Positions 14,578-21,550 of a DNA stretch of 33,822 nucleotides are shown one piece after another. The notes beneath the pieces are model-generated. The model was not told the DNA's origin. It did no database searches and saw only the letters and a list, made by a program, of their open reading frames with translations. Numbering within the stretch: position 1 is the stretch's first letter; every line of letters begins with the position of its first letter. Both the position numbers and the translations under genes were made by a program. The DNA is from DAOTVC01 sp034437215 (GTDB lineage: Bacteria > Chloroflexota > Anaerolineae > B4-G1 > SLSP01): the NCBI GenBank assembly GCA_034437215.1, contig DAOTVC010000017.1:1-33822 (forward strand). Reading direction: 5' to 3'.

Positions 14578-16389
14578 GTGTATGCCGGGAGCCGTCGCTT
14601 CGTCCCCCTGCTCCTCGCGCTCCTGCTGGTCGCCTGCGAGGCCGGGACGCCCGTGCCGACCTCCACGCCGACCCGCGACGTCACCCCCACCCTCGAACCC
14701 ACCGAGGAACCGACCGCCACGCCGGAGGTCGGGCGCCTCACCCTCTGTACCCTGGAGCCGGCCAGCATCAGCCCCTTCGCGCCCTCCCAACCGGGGACCG
14801 ATCTCCTGGCCCTCTTCCACGAGCCCCCGGCAGAGCAGGTGGACTACCGCTGGGAGGCACGCCTGCTGACCCACGTCCCCAGCGTAGAGGCGGGAGACGT
14901 GGTAAGCCGTACGGTCAGCGTACGTCCCGGCGCCCGCTACGCCGACGAGACCGGTATCGTTCTGATCAACGAGGGGGAGGCGCTGCTGCTCCCGCAGCTG
15001 GAGGTGACCTTCGAGCTGCGCGCTGACCTTGCCTGGTCAGACGGGACCCCCATCAGCAGCGAGGACGCCATCCTGGGCTACCACCTGGCACAGGAGCCGG
15101 AGGCGCGCGGCTCCTGGCGGGAGCTTGCCGAGCGCACGGAGCGCTTCGAGGCTCTGGACGAGCGTACGCTCCGCTGGACCGGGGTACCCGGCTTCCTCAC
15201 CACCGACTATCCCGGCTTCGTCTTCCCCCTGCAGCCCGCGGAGCTCTACCGGGGCCAGAGTTCGGCGGAGATCCTGCGCGACCAGACCCCGCCGGCGACC
15301 GGCCCCTTCATGATCACCTCCTGGGAGACGGGGGTGGGCGCGCGTCTGCTTCCCAATCCTCACTACGCGGGAGACGCCCCCCGGCTCGAAGAGGTCATCG
15401 TGCGCTTCCCCCAGTACGACGTGCGGCAGTGGCCCCAGCTCCTCGCCAACGGCGAGTGCGACCTGATCCTGCCCAACGCCGCCATGCAGGTGGATCGCCT
15501 CTCCTGGGCGCGCTCCGTAGCCGAGGGCGCGGCCCTCATCTGGGCCAGCGTGGGACCCCAGCCCAGCGTCCTCCGCCTCGATTTCAATCTGGACCCGGTC
15601 GGTAGGGAGCGCACCCCCCTCCAGGACCGGCAGGTGCGGGAGGCGCTGTCCTACTGCATCAATCGCGGGCGCCTGGTGGAAGGGCTGCCCGACGAGGCCC
15701 TCGTGCCGGCCCAGAGCTTCCTCCCGCCCCTACACCCTGCCCTGCGGGCAGCCTCCCTGGCCCTGCGCCCCTACGATCCCGAGTTAGGACAGGAGCTGCT
15801 GGAGGACGCGGGGTGGCGGGACGAGGACGAGGACGGCGTGCGAGAGGCCTACGATCCCGCCCCCTTCACGGAGGGGCAGCCCCTGAGCCTAACCCTTATC
15901 CTGGCCCCCCAGTACACCGTCTCTGCTGCGAACGTCGCCGCCGATCTGGGTGCCTGTGGCGTGGGCGTCTCACCCGCGCCCGTTGCGGCTCAGGATCTCT
16001 ACGCCGCCAGCGCCGGCAGCCCCCTCTTCGGGCGCACCTTCGACCTGGCCCTCTTCGGCTGGTGGGCCGAGGTCCCGCAGGTCTGCGGCGCCTGGCGCTC
16101 GGACCGCATCCCCAACGAGGAGAACGCGTGGATCGGCGAGAACTTCAGCGGCTACAGCTCCGAAGCCTACGACGCGGCCTGCCGGCGCGCCCTGCGCGCC
16201 GCCGAGCCCGAGGTGGAGTTCGGAGCCCTCAGCGAAACAGCCACCCTCCTGCGTCAGGATCTCCCCACCTTCTTCCTCGTCTGGCGTCCCTTCTGGTTTG
16301 CCGCCCATCCGCGGGTGAACGGGCTGCGTCCCGACGCCTCTAACCCCGCCACCATCTGGAACGTCGAGGAGCTCTATCTGGGGGAGTGA
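14578..16389 (+). CDS. Peptide/nickel-type ABC transporter substrate-binding lipoprotein (SBP_bac_5)
   Basis: A 603-residue exported lipoprotein. The signal sequence ends in LLVAC with Cys20 as the lipidated residue, followed by a Thr/Pro-rich linker. Family features in the mature part include FELRADLAWSDGTPISSEDAILGYHLA, TGPFMITSWETG (near 240-250), LQDRQVREALSYCINR and LEDAGWRDEDEDGVRE, and a C-terminal YDAACRRALRA segment. Members capture oligopeptides, metal-ligand complexes or other solutes for an ABC permease. No permease or ATPase is adjacent. The start is GTG, two bases after the aldolase stop, with GGAGGAG about a dozen bases before it, so it is translated with the aldolase gene. Confidence 0.9.
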   Translation: MYAGSRRFVPLLLALLLVACEAGTPVPTSTPTRDVTPTLEPTEEPTATPEVGRLTLCTLEPASISPFAPSQPGTDLLALFHEPPAEQVDYRWEARLLTHVPSVEAGDVVSRTVSVRPGARYADETGIVLINEGEALLLPQLEVTFELRADLAWSDGTPISSEDAILGYHLAQEPEARGSWRELAERTERFEALDERTLRWTGVPGFLTTDYPGFVFPLQPAELYRGQSSAEILRDQTPPATGPFMITSWETGVGARLLPNPHYAGDAPRLEEVIVRFPQYDVRQWPQLLANGECDLILPNAAMQVDRLSWARSVAEGAALIWASVGPQPSVLRLDFNLDPVGRERTPLQDRQVREALSYCINRGRLVEGLPDEALVPAQSFLPPLHPALRAASLALRPYDPELGQELLEDAGWRDEDEDGVREAYDPAPFTEGQPLSLTLILAPQYTVSAANVAADLGACGVGVSPAPVAAQDLYAASAGSPLFGRTFDLALFGWWAEVPQVCGAWRSDRIPNEENAWIGENFSGYSSEAYDAACRRALRAAEPEVEFGALSETATLLRQDLPTFFLVWRPFWFAAHPRVNGLRPDASNPATIWNVEELYLGE

Positions 16390-16394
16390 AGAGA

Positions 16395-16470
16395 GGGATG
16401 GGGGATTGGGGATTGGGGATTAGGAAAGCGCTGCCGAGGCTGCATTCCCTGATCCCTATTCCCTCATCCC
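16395..16470. repeat. Inverted GGGATT-type repeat between convergent genes, possible two-way terminator
   Basis: A tract of GGGATTG repeats (16395-16424) faces a tract of ATTCCCTGATCCC-like units (16444-16470) across about 20 bases, giving an imperfect long hairpin in the gap between two converging genes. It shares its word family with 7213-7247. No T-run follows, so terminator function is a guess. Confidence 0.5.
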
Positions 16471-16482
16471 TTGGCCCTTTCC

Positions 16483-16875
16483 TTATGAGGTCTCCTTCTC
16501 CTGCACCCGCTTCATGAAGCGCTCCCAGTCGATAATGAAGCGCTCGTGATCGCACTCACCGATCTTCTCCACCTCGTCCCAGGCCTCGACGTGGAAGCGC
16601 AGGCGCCGGCGATCTACCTCGATCAGCTCCGCCCGCACCCGTACCTCCATCCCCACGGGCGTGGGCGCCAGGTGGCGCACGTCGACGCGGGTGCCGACGG
16701 TGCTCTGCCCCTCCTCCAAGGCCCCCTGGACCGTCTCGCGCGCCGCGTTCTCCAACAGCGCGACGAGGTGGGGCGTGCTCAGCGTGGGCACCAGACCGCT
16801 GGCGTAGGTCGCCGCCGTGTCGCTGTCGGTGACCGTGTGGGTGATCTCGCCTACCATTCCGGGTTTGATGGACAT
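16483..16875 (-). CDS. FlK-like hotdog-fold thioesterase
   Basis: A 130-residue single hotdog domain that probably hydrolyses a short acyl-CoA. The residues Thr34 (LSTPHL), Glu42 (LLENAA) and His68 (VRHLAPTPVG) match the catalytic triad of fluoroacetyl-CoA thioesterase FlK in identity and in spacing (8 and 26 residues). The GTRVDVRHLAPTPVGMEV segment is the family core. FlK relatives without fluoroacetate chemistry are widespread and of unknown substrate, so only the family is claimed. GGAGG lies a few bases before the ATG. It is a single-gene unit on the minus strand, followed by the inverted repeat above and preceded by another palindromic repeat. Confidence 0.88.
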   Translation of the reverse strand: MSIKPGMVGEITHTVTDSDTAATYASGLVPTLSTPHLVALLENAARETVQGALEEGQSTVGTRVDVRHLAPTPVGMEVRVRAELIEVDRRRLRFHVEAWDEVEKIGECDHERFIIDWERFMKRVQEKETS

Positions 16876-16907
16876 ACTGCCTCCTTGAGAAAAATAGTCG
16901 GGTAGTC

Positions 16908-16972
16908 ATTGCGTACTGCGTACTCCGTATTGCGTAAACGGAATACGCAATACGCTACACGTAATACGCAAT
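16908..16972. repeat. Palindromic TACGCAATACG-type repeat
   Basis: A 65-bp stretch built from ATTGCGTA-like units. Inner arms CGTATTGCGT (16926-16935) and ACGCAATACG (16945-16954) pair perfectly around nine bases, and outer ATTGCGTA (16908-16915) pairs with TACGCAAT (16965-16972). It lies between the thioesterase start and the end of the GT-C gene, and is non-coding. Confidence 0.65.
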
Positions 16973-17000
16973 ATCCATGTACACGCACTCCAGGTCGATC

Positions 17001-18449
17001 TCAGCTCCGTGTGAGGTCGGGGAGGATGAAACCGAAGAGGGACCAGAGGGCGAGGGCCCACAGCCCCAGAAGCAGCAGCGCTCCCCACAGGGGGCGCAAG
17101 CGAAGGGGGGTGAGCCCCGGGACGAGCACGGCGATCAGTGCGGCGACCATGAGGGCCAACGACCAGAGAGGCAGGTCACCTCGCAGCAGCCCCGCCACCC
17201 CCACGACGAGGACGAGCAGCAGCAGGAGGAGCGCCGTCACCACCGCCAACCGCTTCTCCACCAGCCGGCGCAACCCCACCGCCGCCGCGAGAGCGAGGGC
17301 GGGCAGGGCCGGGTAGAGGTAGCGCCCCTGATGCTGCACGAAGGTGAGGTTGTACCCCAGGTAGAGGGTGAAGGTGATAAGCGCTCCCACGCCGAAGAGG
17401 ATGAGGGCGTCCCGCTGGCGGGGCCGGGGCTTCCGGCGGACGCACTCGACCAGCTGCCAGAGCGCACCCCATCCCGCCAGCGCCGAGAGCCAGCCCACGG
17501 CGATGTAGATACGCCGGTCCAGCACCACGCCCATCCACCCGAACTGGCCCCAGAAGGAGCGGAAGGTGGTCCGCAGCGCGTCCCTGAGGAAGGGGAAGAG
17601 CCCCTCCCGCTCGATCCACGCCGCCGTGCGCGGCTGTCCCACCACCACCTCGTCGTGGCGGAGCAGGCCCATGAAATCGGGCCACCCGTAGAGAGCCAGA
17701 TTGCGTACCCACCAGACGCTCCCCATGAGCAGGCCGGGCAGGAAGATCCAGAGGGCCTGCTGGAGGGCTCGCGTGAGCGACAACCCTCCCCGGCGCCAGC
17801 GCAGAAGCACGACCAGGAGCGCCAAAGGTAGGACGACGTAGCCCGTCGTCTTCGTCACCAGGAGGAGGCCCATCACCACGCTCAGCCAGACGGGATGCAC
17901 CTTCGAGCGCAGATAACGCAGGGCCAGCAAGAGCCACAGAGCCAGCAGGGCCTCGGTGAGGGCGTCGTTGTTCACGCCCGCCATCATCGCCACGTGCTGG
18001 GGCAAGAAGGCCACCAGTCCGCCCGCCAGCCACGCCACGCCCGGATGATCGGGGAAGACCTCCAGGCCGATGAGCGCCGTCATCACGACCACCACCCCGC
18101 CCAACAGGAGGGAGAAGAGCCGTAGCGCCCGCAGGCTACCGCCGGAGAGCCAGTAGACGGGCGTCTGGAGCAGGTAGTAGAGGGGCGGCTGATGATCCTC
18201 GTAGGTCAGCGGGGTGATGGGCAGCTCGGGCGGGAATCTCTCGCTGGTGAGCCGTTCGATGTAGCTCTGCTCGTAGTCCTGGGCCTCCATCACGGGAAGT
18301 GCCCCCGCTTCGACCAGGCTGCGCACGTAGTTGTAGTGGGCCGGCTCGTCGGGCACCTGCCACGCCGGGGTGTAGAGGGCGTAGAGCGCCCCCACGACGA
18401 GGTACGCGACGAGGATGAGCAGGATAGGCCAGTGACGTTTCATGAGCAT
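17001..18449 (-). CDS. Polytopic membrane protein, DUF2142/GT-C glycosyltransferase-like
   Basis: A 482-residue protein with about ten to twelve hydrophobic helices. The first outer loop has the acidic PDEPAHYNY motif (35-45 region), where GT-C enzymes place catalytic acidic residues, followed downstream by HQPPLYYLL and a GGSLRALRLFSLLLG segment, then AFLPQHVAMMAGVNNDAL. These features are shared by DUF2142 proteins and lipid-phosphate-sugar-dependent glycosyltransferases, so it probably transfers a sugar from a polyprenyl donor at the outer membrane face. The Dpm1-like enzyme nearby could provide such a donor. The ATG at 18449 has GGGAG seven bases upstream; a TTG at 18467 overlapping the previous stop is the alternative. 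Confidence 0.82.
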   Translation of the reverse strand: MLMKRHWPILLILVAYLVVGALYALYTPAWQVPDEPAHYNYVRSLVEAGALPVMEAQDYEQSYIERLTSERFPPELPITPLTYEDHQPPLYYLLQTPVYWLSGGSLRALRLFSLLLGGVVVVMTALIGLEVFPDHPGVAWLAGGLVAFLPQHVAMMAGVNNDALTEALLALWLLLALRYLRSKVHPVWLSVVMGLLLVTKTTGYVVLPLALLVVLLRWRRGGLSLTRALQQALWIFLPGLLMGSVWWVRNLALYGWPDFMGLLRHDEVVVGQPRTAAWIEREGLFPFLRDALRTTFRSFWGQFGWMGVVLDRRIYIAVGWLSALAGWGALWQLVECVRRKPRPRQRDALILFGVGALITFTLYLGYNLTFVQHQGRYLYPALPALALAAAVGLRRLVEKRLAVVTALLLLLLVLVVGVAGLLRGDLPLWSLALMVAALIAVLVPGLTPLRLRPLWGALLLLGLWALALWSLFGFILPDLTRS

Positions 18450-18463
18450 CCTGATACTCCCTC

Positions 18464-19264
18464 TCAATGGTAGACGATCCTCTGCCCCTTCAGCCGCTCG
18501 ATGAGCTTCTCACAGAGAAAGAGGCAGATAAAGAAGGGGACGTCGATGAGCAGCGTGCTGGCCCCCAGAAGCACCACCCAGCGGACCGATCCGACGAGAA
18601 AGCGGGAGAGCCCGTCGAGCAGCACGGCGCCCGCTCCGGCGAGCGCCACGATGAGCAGGACGACGACGAGGGCGATGCCGAAGATGGGCCAGGCGTGGGT
18701 ATCGGCACGGCTGGGCAGCATGGTGTTGCCGATGGTGAAGACGAAGTAGGCCCAGATCCAGACGTCGGGTGCCTGGAGGGCTCCGCGCATCCCCTGCAGA
18801 GCAGCGACCCAGTCCGCGGCGGTCAGAGCCGTCAGCACCTCGGGGGTGCCGAAGACGAGGTGCCCGGTGAGGATGACCACCGCGCTCCCCACGATCAGAG
18901 GTGCGGCGCCGATCAGGCTGGCCCGCAGGAAGTCCGTCTCCTCGATGGGCACGAAGCCCAGCTGAATCCGCCCTCCGATCCGGCGGGGAAAGATGGAGAT
19001 GCGCCCGATGCGCACCCCGACGAGGCCCGCGACGACGGCGTGGCTGAGCTCGTGGAGCAGCACGCCGGGGAAGAGGACCAGGGCATAGAGCCAGAGAGCG
19101 ATCTCCTGGTCGTTGGTGAGCAGGAGCAGCACCCCCTGAAGGTGCCGATGCAGCCAGCGGTCGGCGGTGAGGAGCAGGATCAACACCACCGCCAGGATGG
19201 GCAGCGTGCGCAGTAAAGGCGTCAGAGATTCCACGTTTAGAATCTGAATTGGCAAGGCCTCCAA
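18464..19264 (-). CDS. Integral membrane zinc metallopeptidase-like protein (HEXXH, M50-like)
   Basis: About 266 residues with six or so hydrophobic helices. The HELSH motif (71-75 from the start used here) sits inside a hydrophobic segment, as in site-2-protease relatives, followed by AVVAGLVGVRIGRISIFPRR. A clear second zinc-ligand motif (for example NPDG or a late Asp) was not found, so peptidase activity is uncertain. The start is doubtful: TTG 19264 and TTG 19255 are possible, GTG 19234 less so, with GGAGG at 19258-19262 overlapping the first of these. A promoter diverging from scpA is visible. It precedes the GT-C gene by 14 bases and they probably form an operon. Confidence 0.72.
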   Translation of the reverse strand: MEALPIQILNVESLTPLLRTLPILAVVLILLLTADRWLHRHLQGVLLLLTNDQEIALWLYALVLFPGVLLHELSHAVVAGLVGVRIGRISIFPRRIGGRIQLGFVPIEETDFLRASLIGAAPLIVGSAVVILTGHLVFGTPEVLTALTAADWVAALQGMRGALQAPDVWIWAYFVFTIGNTMLPSRADTHAWPIFGIALVVVLLIVALAGAGAVLLDGLSRFLVGSVRWVVLLGASTLLIDVPFFICLFLCEKLIERLKGQRIVYH

Positions 19265-19282
19265 CTATGGGCAATCACTTCG

Positions 19283-19311
19283 ACTATATCACGTTTCGAT
19301 GGCGGGGACAA
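19283..19311 (-). promoter_or_regulatory. Promoter for the HEXXH peptidase/GT-C operon
   Basis: On the minus strand TTGTCC is followed after 17 bases by TATAGT. Transcription would begin near 19276, leaving only about a dozen bases before the first possible start codon. Confidence 0.6.
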
Positions 19312-19341
19312 CAGACCCGGAGCAGGTTTCAGAACGAACGT

Positions 19342-19369
19342 TTGCCCTTTTCGCCAAATCGATTATCCT
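19342..19369 (+). promoter_or_regulatory. Candidate promoter giving a leaderless scpA transcript
   Basis: TTGCCC and TATCCT are separated by 16 bases. The scpA ATG at 19379 lies nine bases after the -10 box, so the message would have almost no leader, which fits the lack of a ribosome site. Confidence 0.45.
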
Positions 19370-19378
19370 TCCCCTGCT

Positions 19379-20179
19379 ATGGCACAGGTCACACACACTA
19401 CCTACGAGGTGCACACGGCCCTCTTCGACGGCCCCCTGGATCTCCTTCTCCACCTCATCGAGGAGGAGGAGCTGGACATCACGCAGGTGGCGCTGGCAAA
19501 GGTGACCGATCAGTTCCTCGAGTACGTGAAGGGGCTGCAGGGTGATCCGGAGATGGAGCTGGTCGCGGACTTCCTCGTGGTCGCTGCGCGCCTGCTGTGG
19601 ATCAAGTCCCGCGCCCTGCTGCCGCGCCCCTCCGCTACCGAACCGGCCGGCGACGAGGGCGACGAGGTCACCGACGAGCTGATCACCCAGCTGCGCCGGT
19701 ACCGACGCTACAAGGAAGCCGCTCAATCACTGCGGGAACGGGACGAGGCAGGTCTGCACGCCTACGTGCGGGTGGCCCGCCCACCCCGGCCCCAGAAGAT
19801 CATCCTCGATCTCTCGGACGTGACCTTGAGTGCGCTGCAGGCGCTGGCCCAGGCCGCGCTCTATCCTCTGGAAGGGCCACGCCCGGAGGAGGCCATCCAA
19901 CGTCCGCGCATCTCCATCGGCCAACAGATACGCCTCATCCAGAAGCGGCTGACCCACTGGAAGAACATCGCCTTCCACACCCTGCTGGGCACCCGGCCTA
20001 CGCGCCTCGAAGCCATCGTCACCCTCCAAGCGCTCCTCGAGCTGATCAAGCAGGAGGCCGTGCAGGCAGTTCAGGGGCAGCGCTTCGGCGAGATCATCAT
20101 CGAGGCGCTGGCACCTCCCGAGCAGATTCGCGTCGGTGTGCCAGGAACAGACCCGCCGTCGCCCCCGCCGCATCAATGA
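19379..20179 (+). CDS. scpA: Segregation and condensation protein A
   Basis: The kleisin subunit of the bacterial SMC condensin, which organises and segregates the chromosome. The 266-residue protein begins with the family hallmark FDGPLDLLLHLIEEEELDI (17-35), continues with DFLVVAARLLWIKSRALLP, and ends with the winged-helix region around FHTLLGTRPTRLEAIVTLQALLELIKQEAVQAVQ (key features Thr-Arg-Leu-Glu and the Leu-rich helix). Length is normal. No Shine-Dalgarno sequence precedes the ATG. Its usual partner scpB does not follow. Instead, the last 83 bases overlap the 3' end of the VanZ-like gene on the opposite strand, so convergent transcription is expected. Confidence 0.95.
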   Translation: MAQVTHTTYEVHTALFDGPLDLLLHLIEEEELDITQVALAKVTDQFLEYVKGLQGDPEMELVADFLVVAARLLWIKSRALLPRPSATEPAGDEGDEVTDELITQLRRYRRYKEAAQSLRERDEAGLHAYVRVARPPRPQKIILDLSDVTLSALQALAQAALYPLEGPRPEEAIQRPRISIGQQIRLIQKRLTHWKNIAFHTLLGTRPTRLEAIVTLQALLELIKQEAVQAVQGQRFGEIIIEALAPPEQIRVGVPGTDPPSPPPHQ

Positions 20180-20510
20180 CAACGTCCTTGAGGGTAGGAT
20201 GGCGCCCGGGGGTGAGACCCTGATGCAGCTCGTCGATGACGGCGTAGAGCACCGCCAAGACCCAGGCCAGAGCGTAAGTACGTCGTCCCGGTTGCCGGTC
20301 GGCTGCCAACGCTCGCAGATCGAGCCAGGCGAGGAGAGCATAGACCCCGAAGTGCCCGCCCTTGCGGAAGAGCGTGTTCCACCAGGGATCCTCCAATTGG
20401 GGCAGCGACGGCTGCGACGAGAGATAGAAGAGCATCCCCATCCACGCTATCGCCGGCCCCCAAAAGTAGAGCACTTTCAACAGCCCCCGGCGCTCATTGT
20501 CCTTCACCAT
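20097..20510 (-). CDS. VanZ-like family membrane protein
   Basis: A 137-residue membrane protein with about four hydrophobic segments. VanZ landmarks are present: FYLSSQPSLP in the first loop, KGGHFGVYALLAWL, DELHQGLTPGRHPTLKDVVID and AAGATAGLF. VanZ gives low-level teicoplanin resistance in enterococci, but most relatives in environmental bacteria have no known role; resistance is not implied here. The ATG at 20510 has GGAGG five or six bases upstream and a promoter before it; the open frame continues upstream through that promoter and is untranslated. Its final 83 bases are antisense to scpA. Confidence 0.87.
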   Translation of the reverse strand: MVKDNERRGLLKVLYFWGPAIAWMGMLFYLSSQPSLPQLEDPWWNTLFRKGGHFGVYALLAWLDLRALAADRQPGRRTYALAWVLAVLYAVIDELHQGLTPGRHPTLKDVVIDAAGATAGLFLAHRRESAREVPAPR

Positions 20511-20540
20511 GTCCACCTCCCTGATGGCTTGCGAGAGGTC

Positions 20541-20568
20541 AGTATAACCGGGAGAGGGGGTCTGACAA
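20541..20568 (-). promoter_or_regulatory. Promoter for the VanZ-like gene
   Basis: On the minus strand TTGTCA is followed after 16 bases by TATACT, about 30 bases ahead of the start codon. It lies back to back with the next promoter. Confidence 0.65.
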
Positions 20569-20576
20569 CTTCGAGC

Positions 20577-20604
20577 TTGCAAAACTCATCGAGACGGGTA
20601 GAAT
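20577..20604 (+). promoter_or_regulatory. Promoter for the Dpm1-like glycosyltransferase
   Basis: TTGCAA and TAGAAT are separated by 16 bases, with the GTG start about 30 bases downstream of the -10 box. Confidence 0.55.
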
Positions 20605-20633
20605 GGCTCTAACCCTCTGACCAGGAGAGAGAA

Positions 20634-21368
20634 GTGGCAGCAGCGACTGAGGCGAGGACCGCCGTCATCGTGCCTACCTACAATGAGTTAGAGAATATCG
20701 AGCGGCTGGCGACGCAGATCCTATCGCTCTCCATCGCCCCCCACCTCGTCGTCGTCGACGACAACTCCCCCGATGGAACGGGTGAGGTCGTCAGGCGTCT
20801 CGCTGCCGCCCGGCCCGGGCGGGTCACCCTCCTCGAGCGGGCAGGCAAATTGGGGCTGGGCACCGCCTACGTCGCCGGTTTTCGCACCTCCCTGGAGTCG
20901 GACTCCGCCTTTATCCTCACCATGGACGCCGACTTCTCCCACCCGCCCGCAACGATCCCCCAGATGGTCGCCAAGGCGGGGGAGGGATACGATCTCGTCA
21001 TCGGCAGCCGTTACGTGCCGGGCGGGCGCACCACAGGATGGCCCCTCCACCGCAAGGCCCTCAGTTGGGGCGCCAACACCTTCGCCCGTACCCTCCTGGG
21101 CCTTCAGGCTCACGATACTACCGCGGGCTTCCGCTGTTATCGTCGCGAGGTCCTCGCGGCTCTCCCCCTCGACGCCATCTTCTCCAACGGCTACTCCTTC
21201 CTTGTGGAAGTGCTCTACAAGATTCAGCGACAGGGTTGGCGGATCGGCGAGGTCCCCATCACCTTCGCCAACCGCCGTGAGGGCACCTCCAAGATCTCCC
21301 AGGCGGAGATCTACAGAGCTCTCTACACGGTCCTGCGGCTCTTTGAGGAACGAGTGCGGGGAGCGTAG
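20634..21368 (+). CDS. Polyprenol-phosphate mannose (dolichol-phosphate mannosyltransferase-like) synthase
   Basis: A 244-residue family 2 glycosyltransferase without membrane anchor, like soluble Dpm1/Ppm1. It begins AVIVPTYNELENI, then VVDDNSPDGTGEVV, then the DxD-containing TMDADFSHPP, VIGSRYVPGG, DTTAGFRCYRR and NGYSFLVEVLYK, closing with VPITFANRREGTSKIS. It would transfer mannose (or another sugar) from a nucleotide donor to polyprenyl phosphate, making a donor for GT-C enzymes such as the one at 17001-18449. The start is GTG 20634 with AGGAGAG upstream. It has its own promoter, back to back with that of the VanZ-like gene. Confidence 0.93.
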   Translation: MAAATEARTAVIVPTYNELENIERLATQILSLSIAPHLVVVDDNSPDGTGEVVRRLAAARPGRVTLLERAGKLGLGTAYVAGFRTSLESDSAFILTMDADFSHPPATIPQMVAKAGEGYDLVIGSRYVPGGRTTGWPLHRKALSWGANTFARTLLGLQAHDTTAGFRCYRREVLAALPLDAIFSNGYSFLVEVLYKIQRQGWRIGEVPITFANRREGTSKISQAEIYRALYTVLRLFEERVRGA

Positions 21369-21466
21369 GTGAGCTTTTCATTTCCCCGCTTTTCGAATAG
21401 AGTAGAGATACCAGGGGCGCGCAGTACCACGGGGGCGCTGTCGTTCTTCCTCCGCTCAGATATCCA

Positions 21467-21521
21467 GCGTTTGACCCACATCGGGATCCGAGGATCCCTT
21501 GAAGGCTAGAGGCGTTTGACC
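21467..21521 (+). promoter_or_regulatory. Palindrome bracketed by direct repeats upstream of the PfkB kinase
   Basis: GGGATCC-GA-GGATCCC (21483-21498) is a perfect inverted repeat. Identical 10-mers GCGTTTGACC lie on each side (21467-21476 and 21512-21521), each containing a TTGACC that could serve as a -35 box. The arrangement suggests an operator region. No clear -10 box was found. Confidence 0.4.
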
Positions 21522-21550
21522 GGAGCAGGGAGATCACGGGAGGAGCCATC

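Noticed and set aside
16483..16875. Fluoroacetate resistance
   Set aside because: Only the triad spacing is shared with FlK; no fluorinase or related gene is present and most homologues have other roles.
20097..20510. Glycopeptide resistance from the VanZ-like gene
   Set aside because: No vanA-type cluster is present and VanZ-like proteins are common in bacteria unrelated to resistance.
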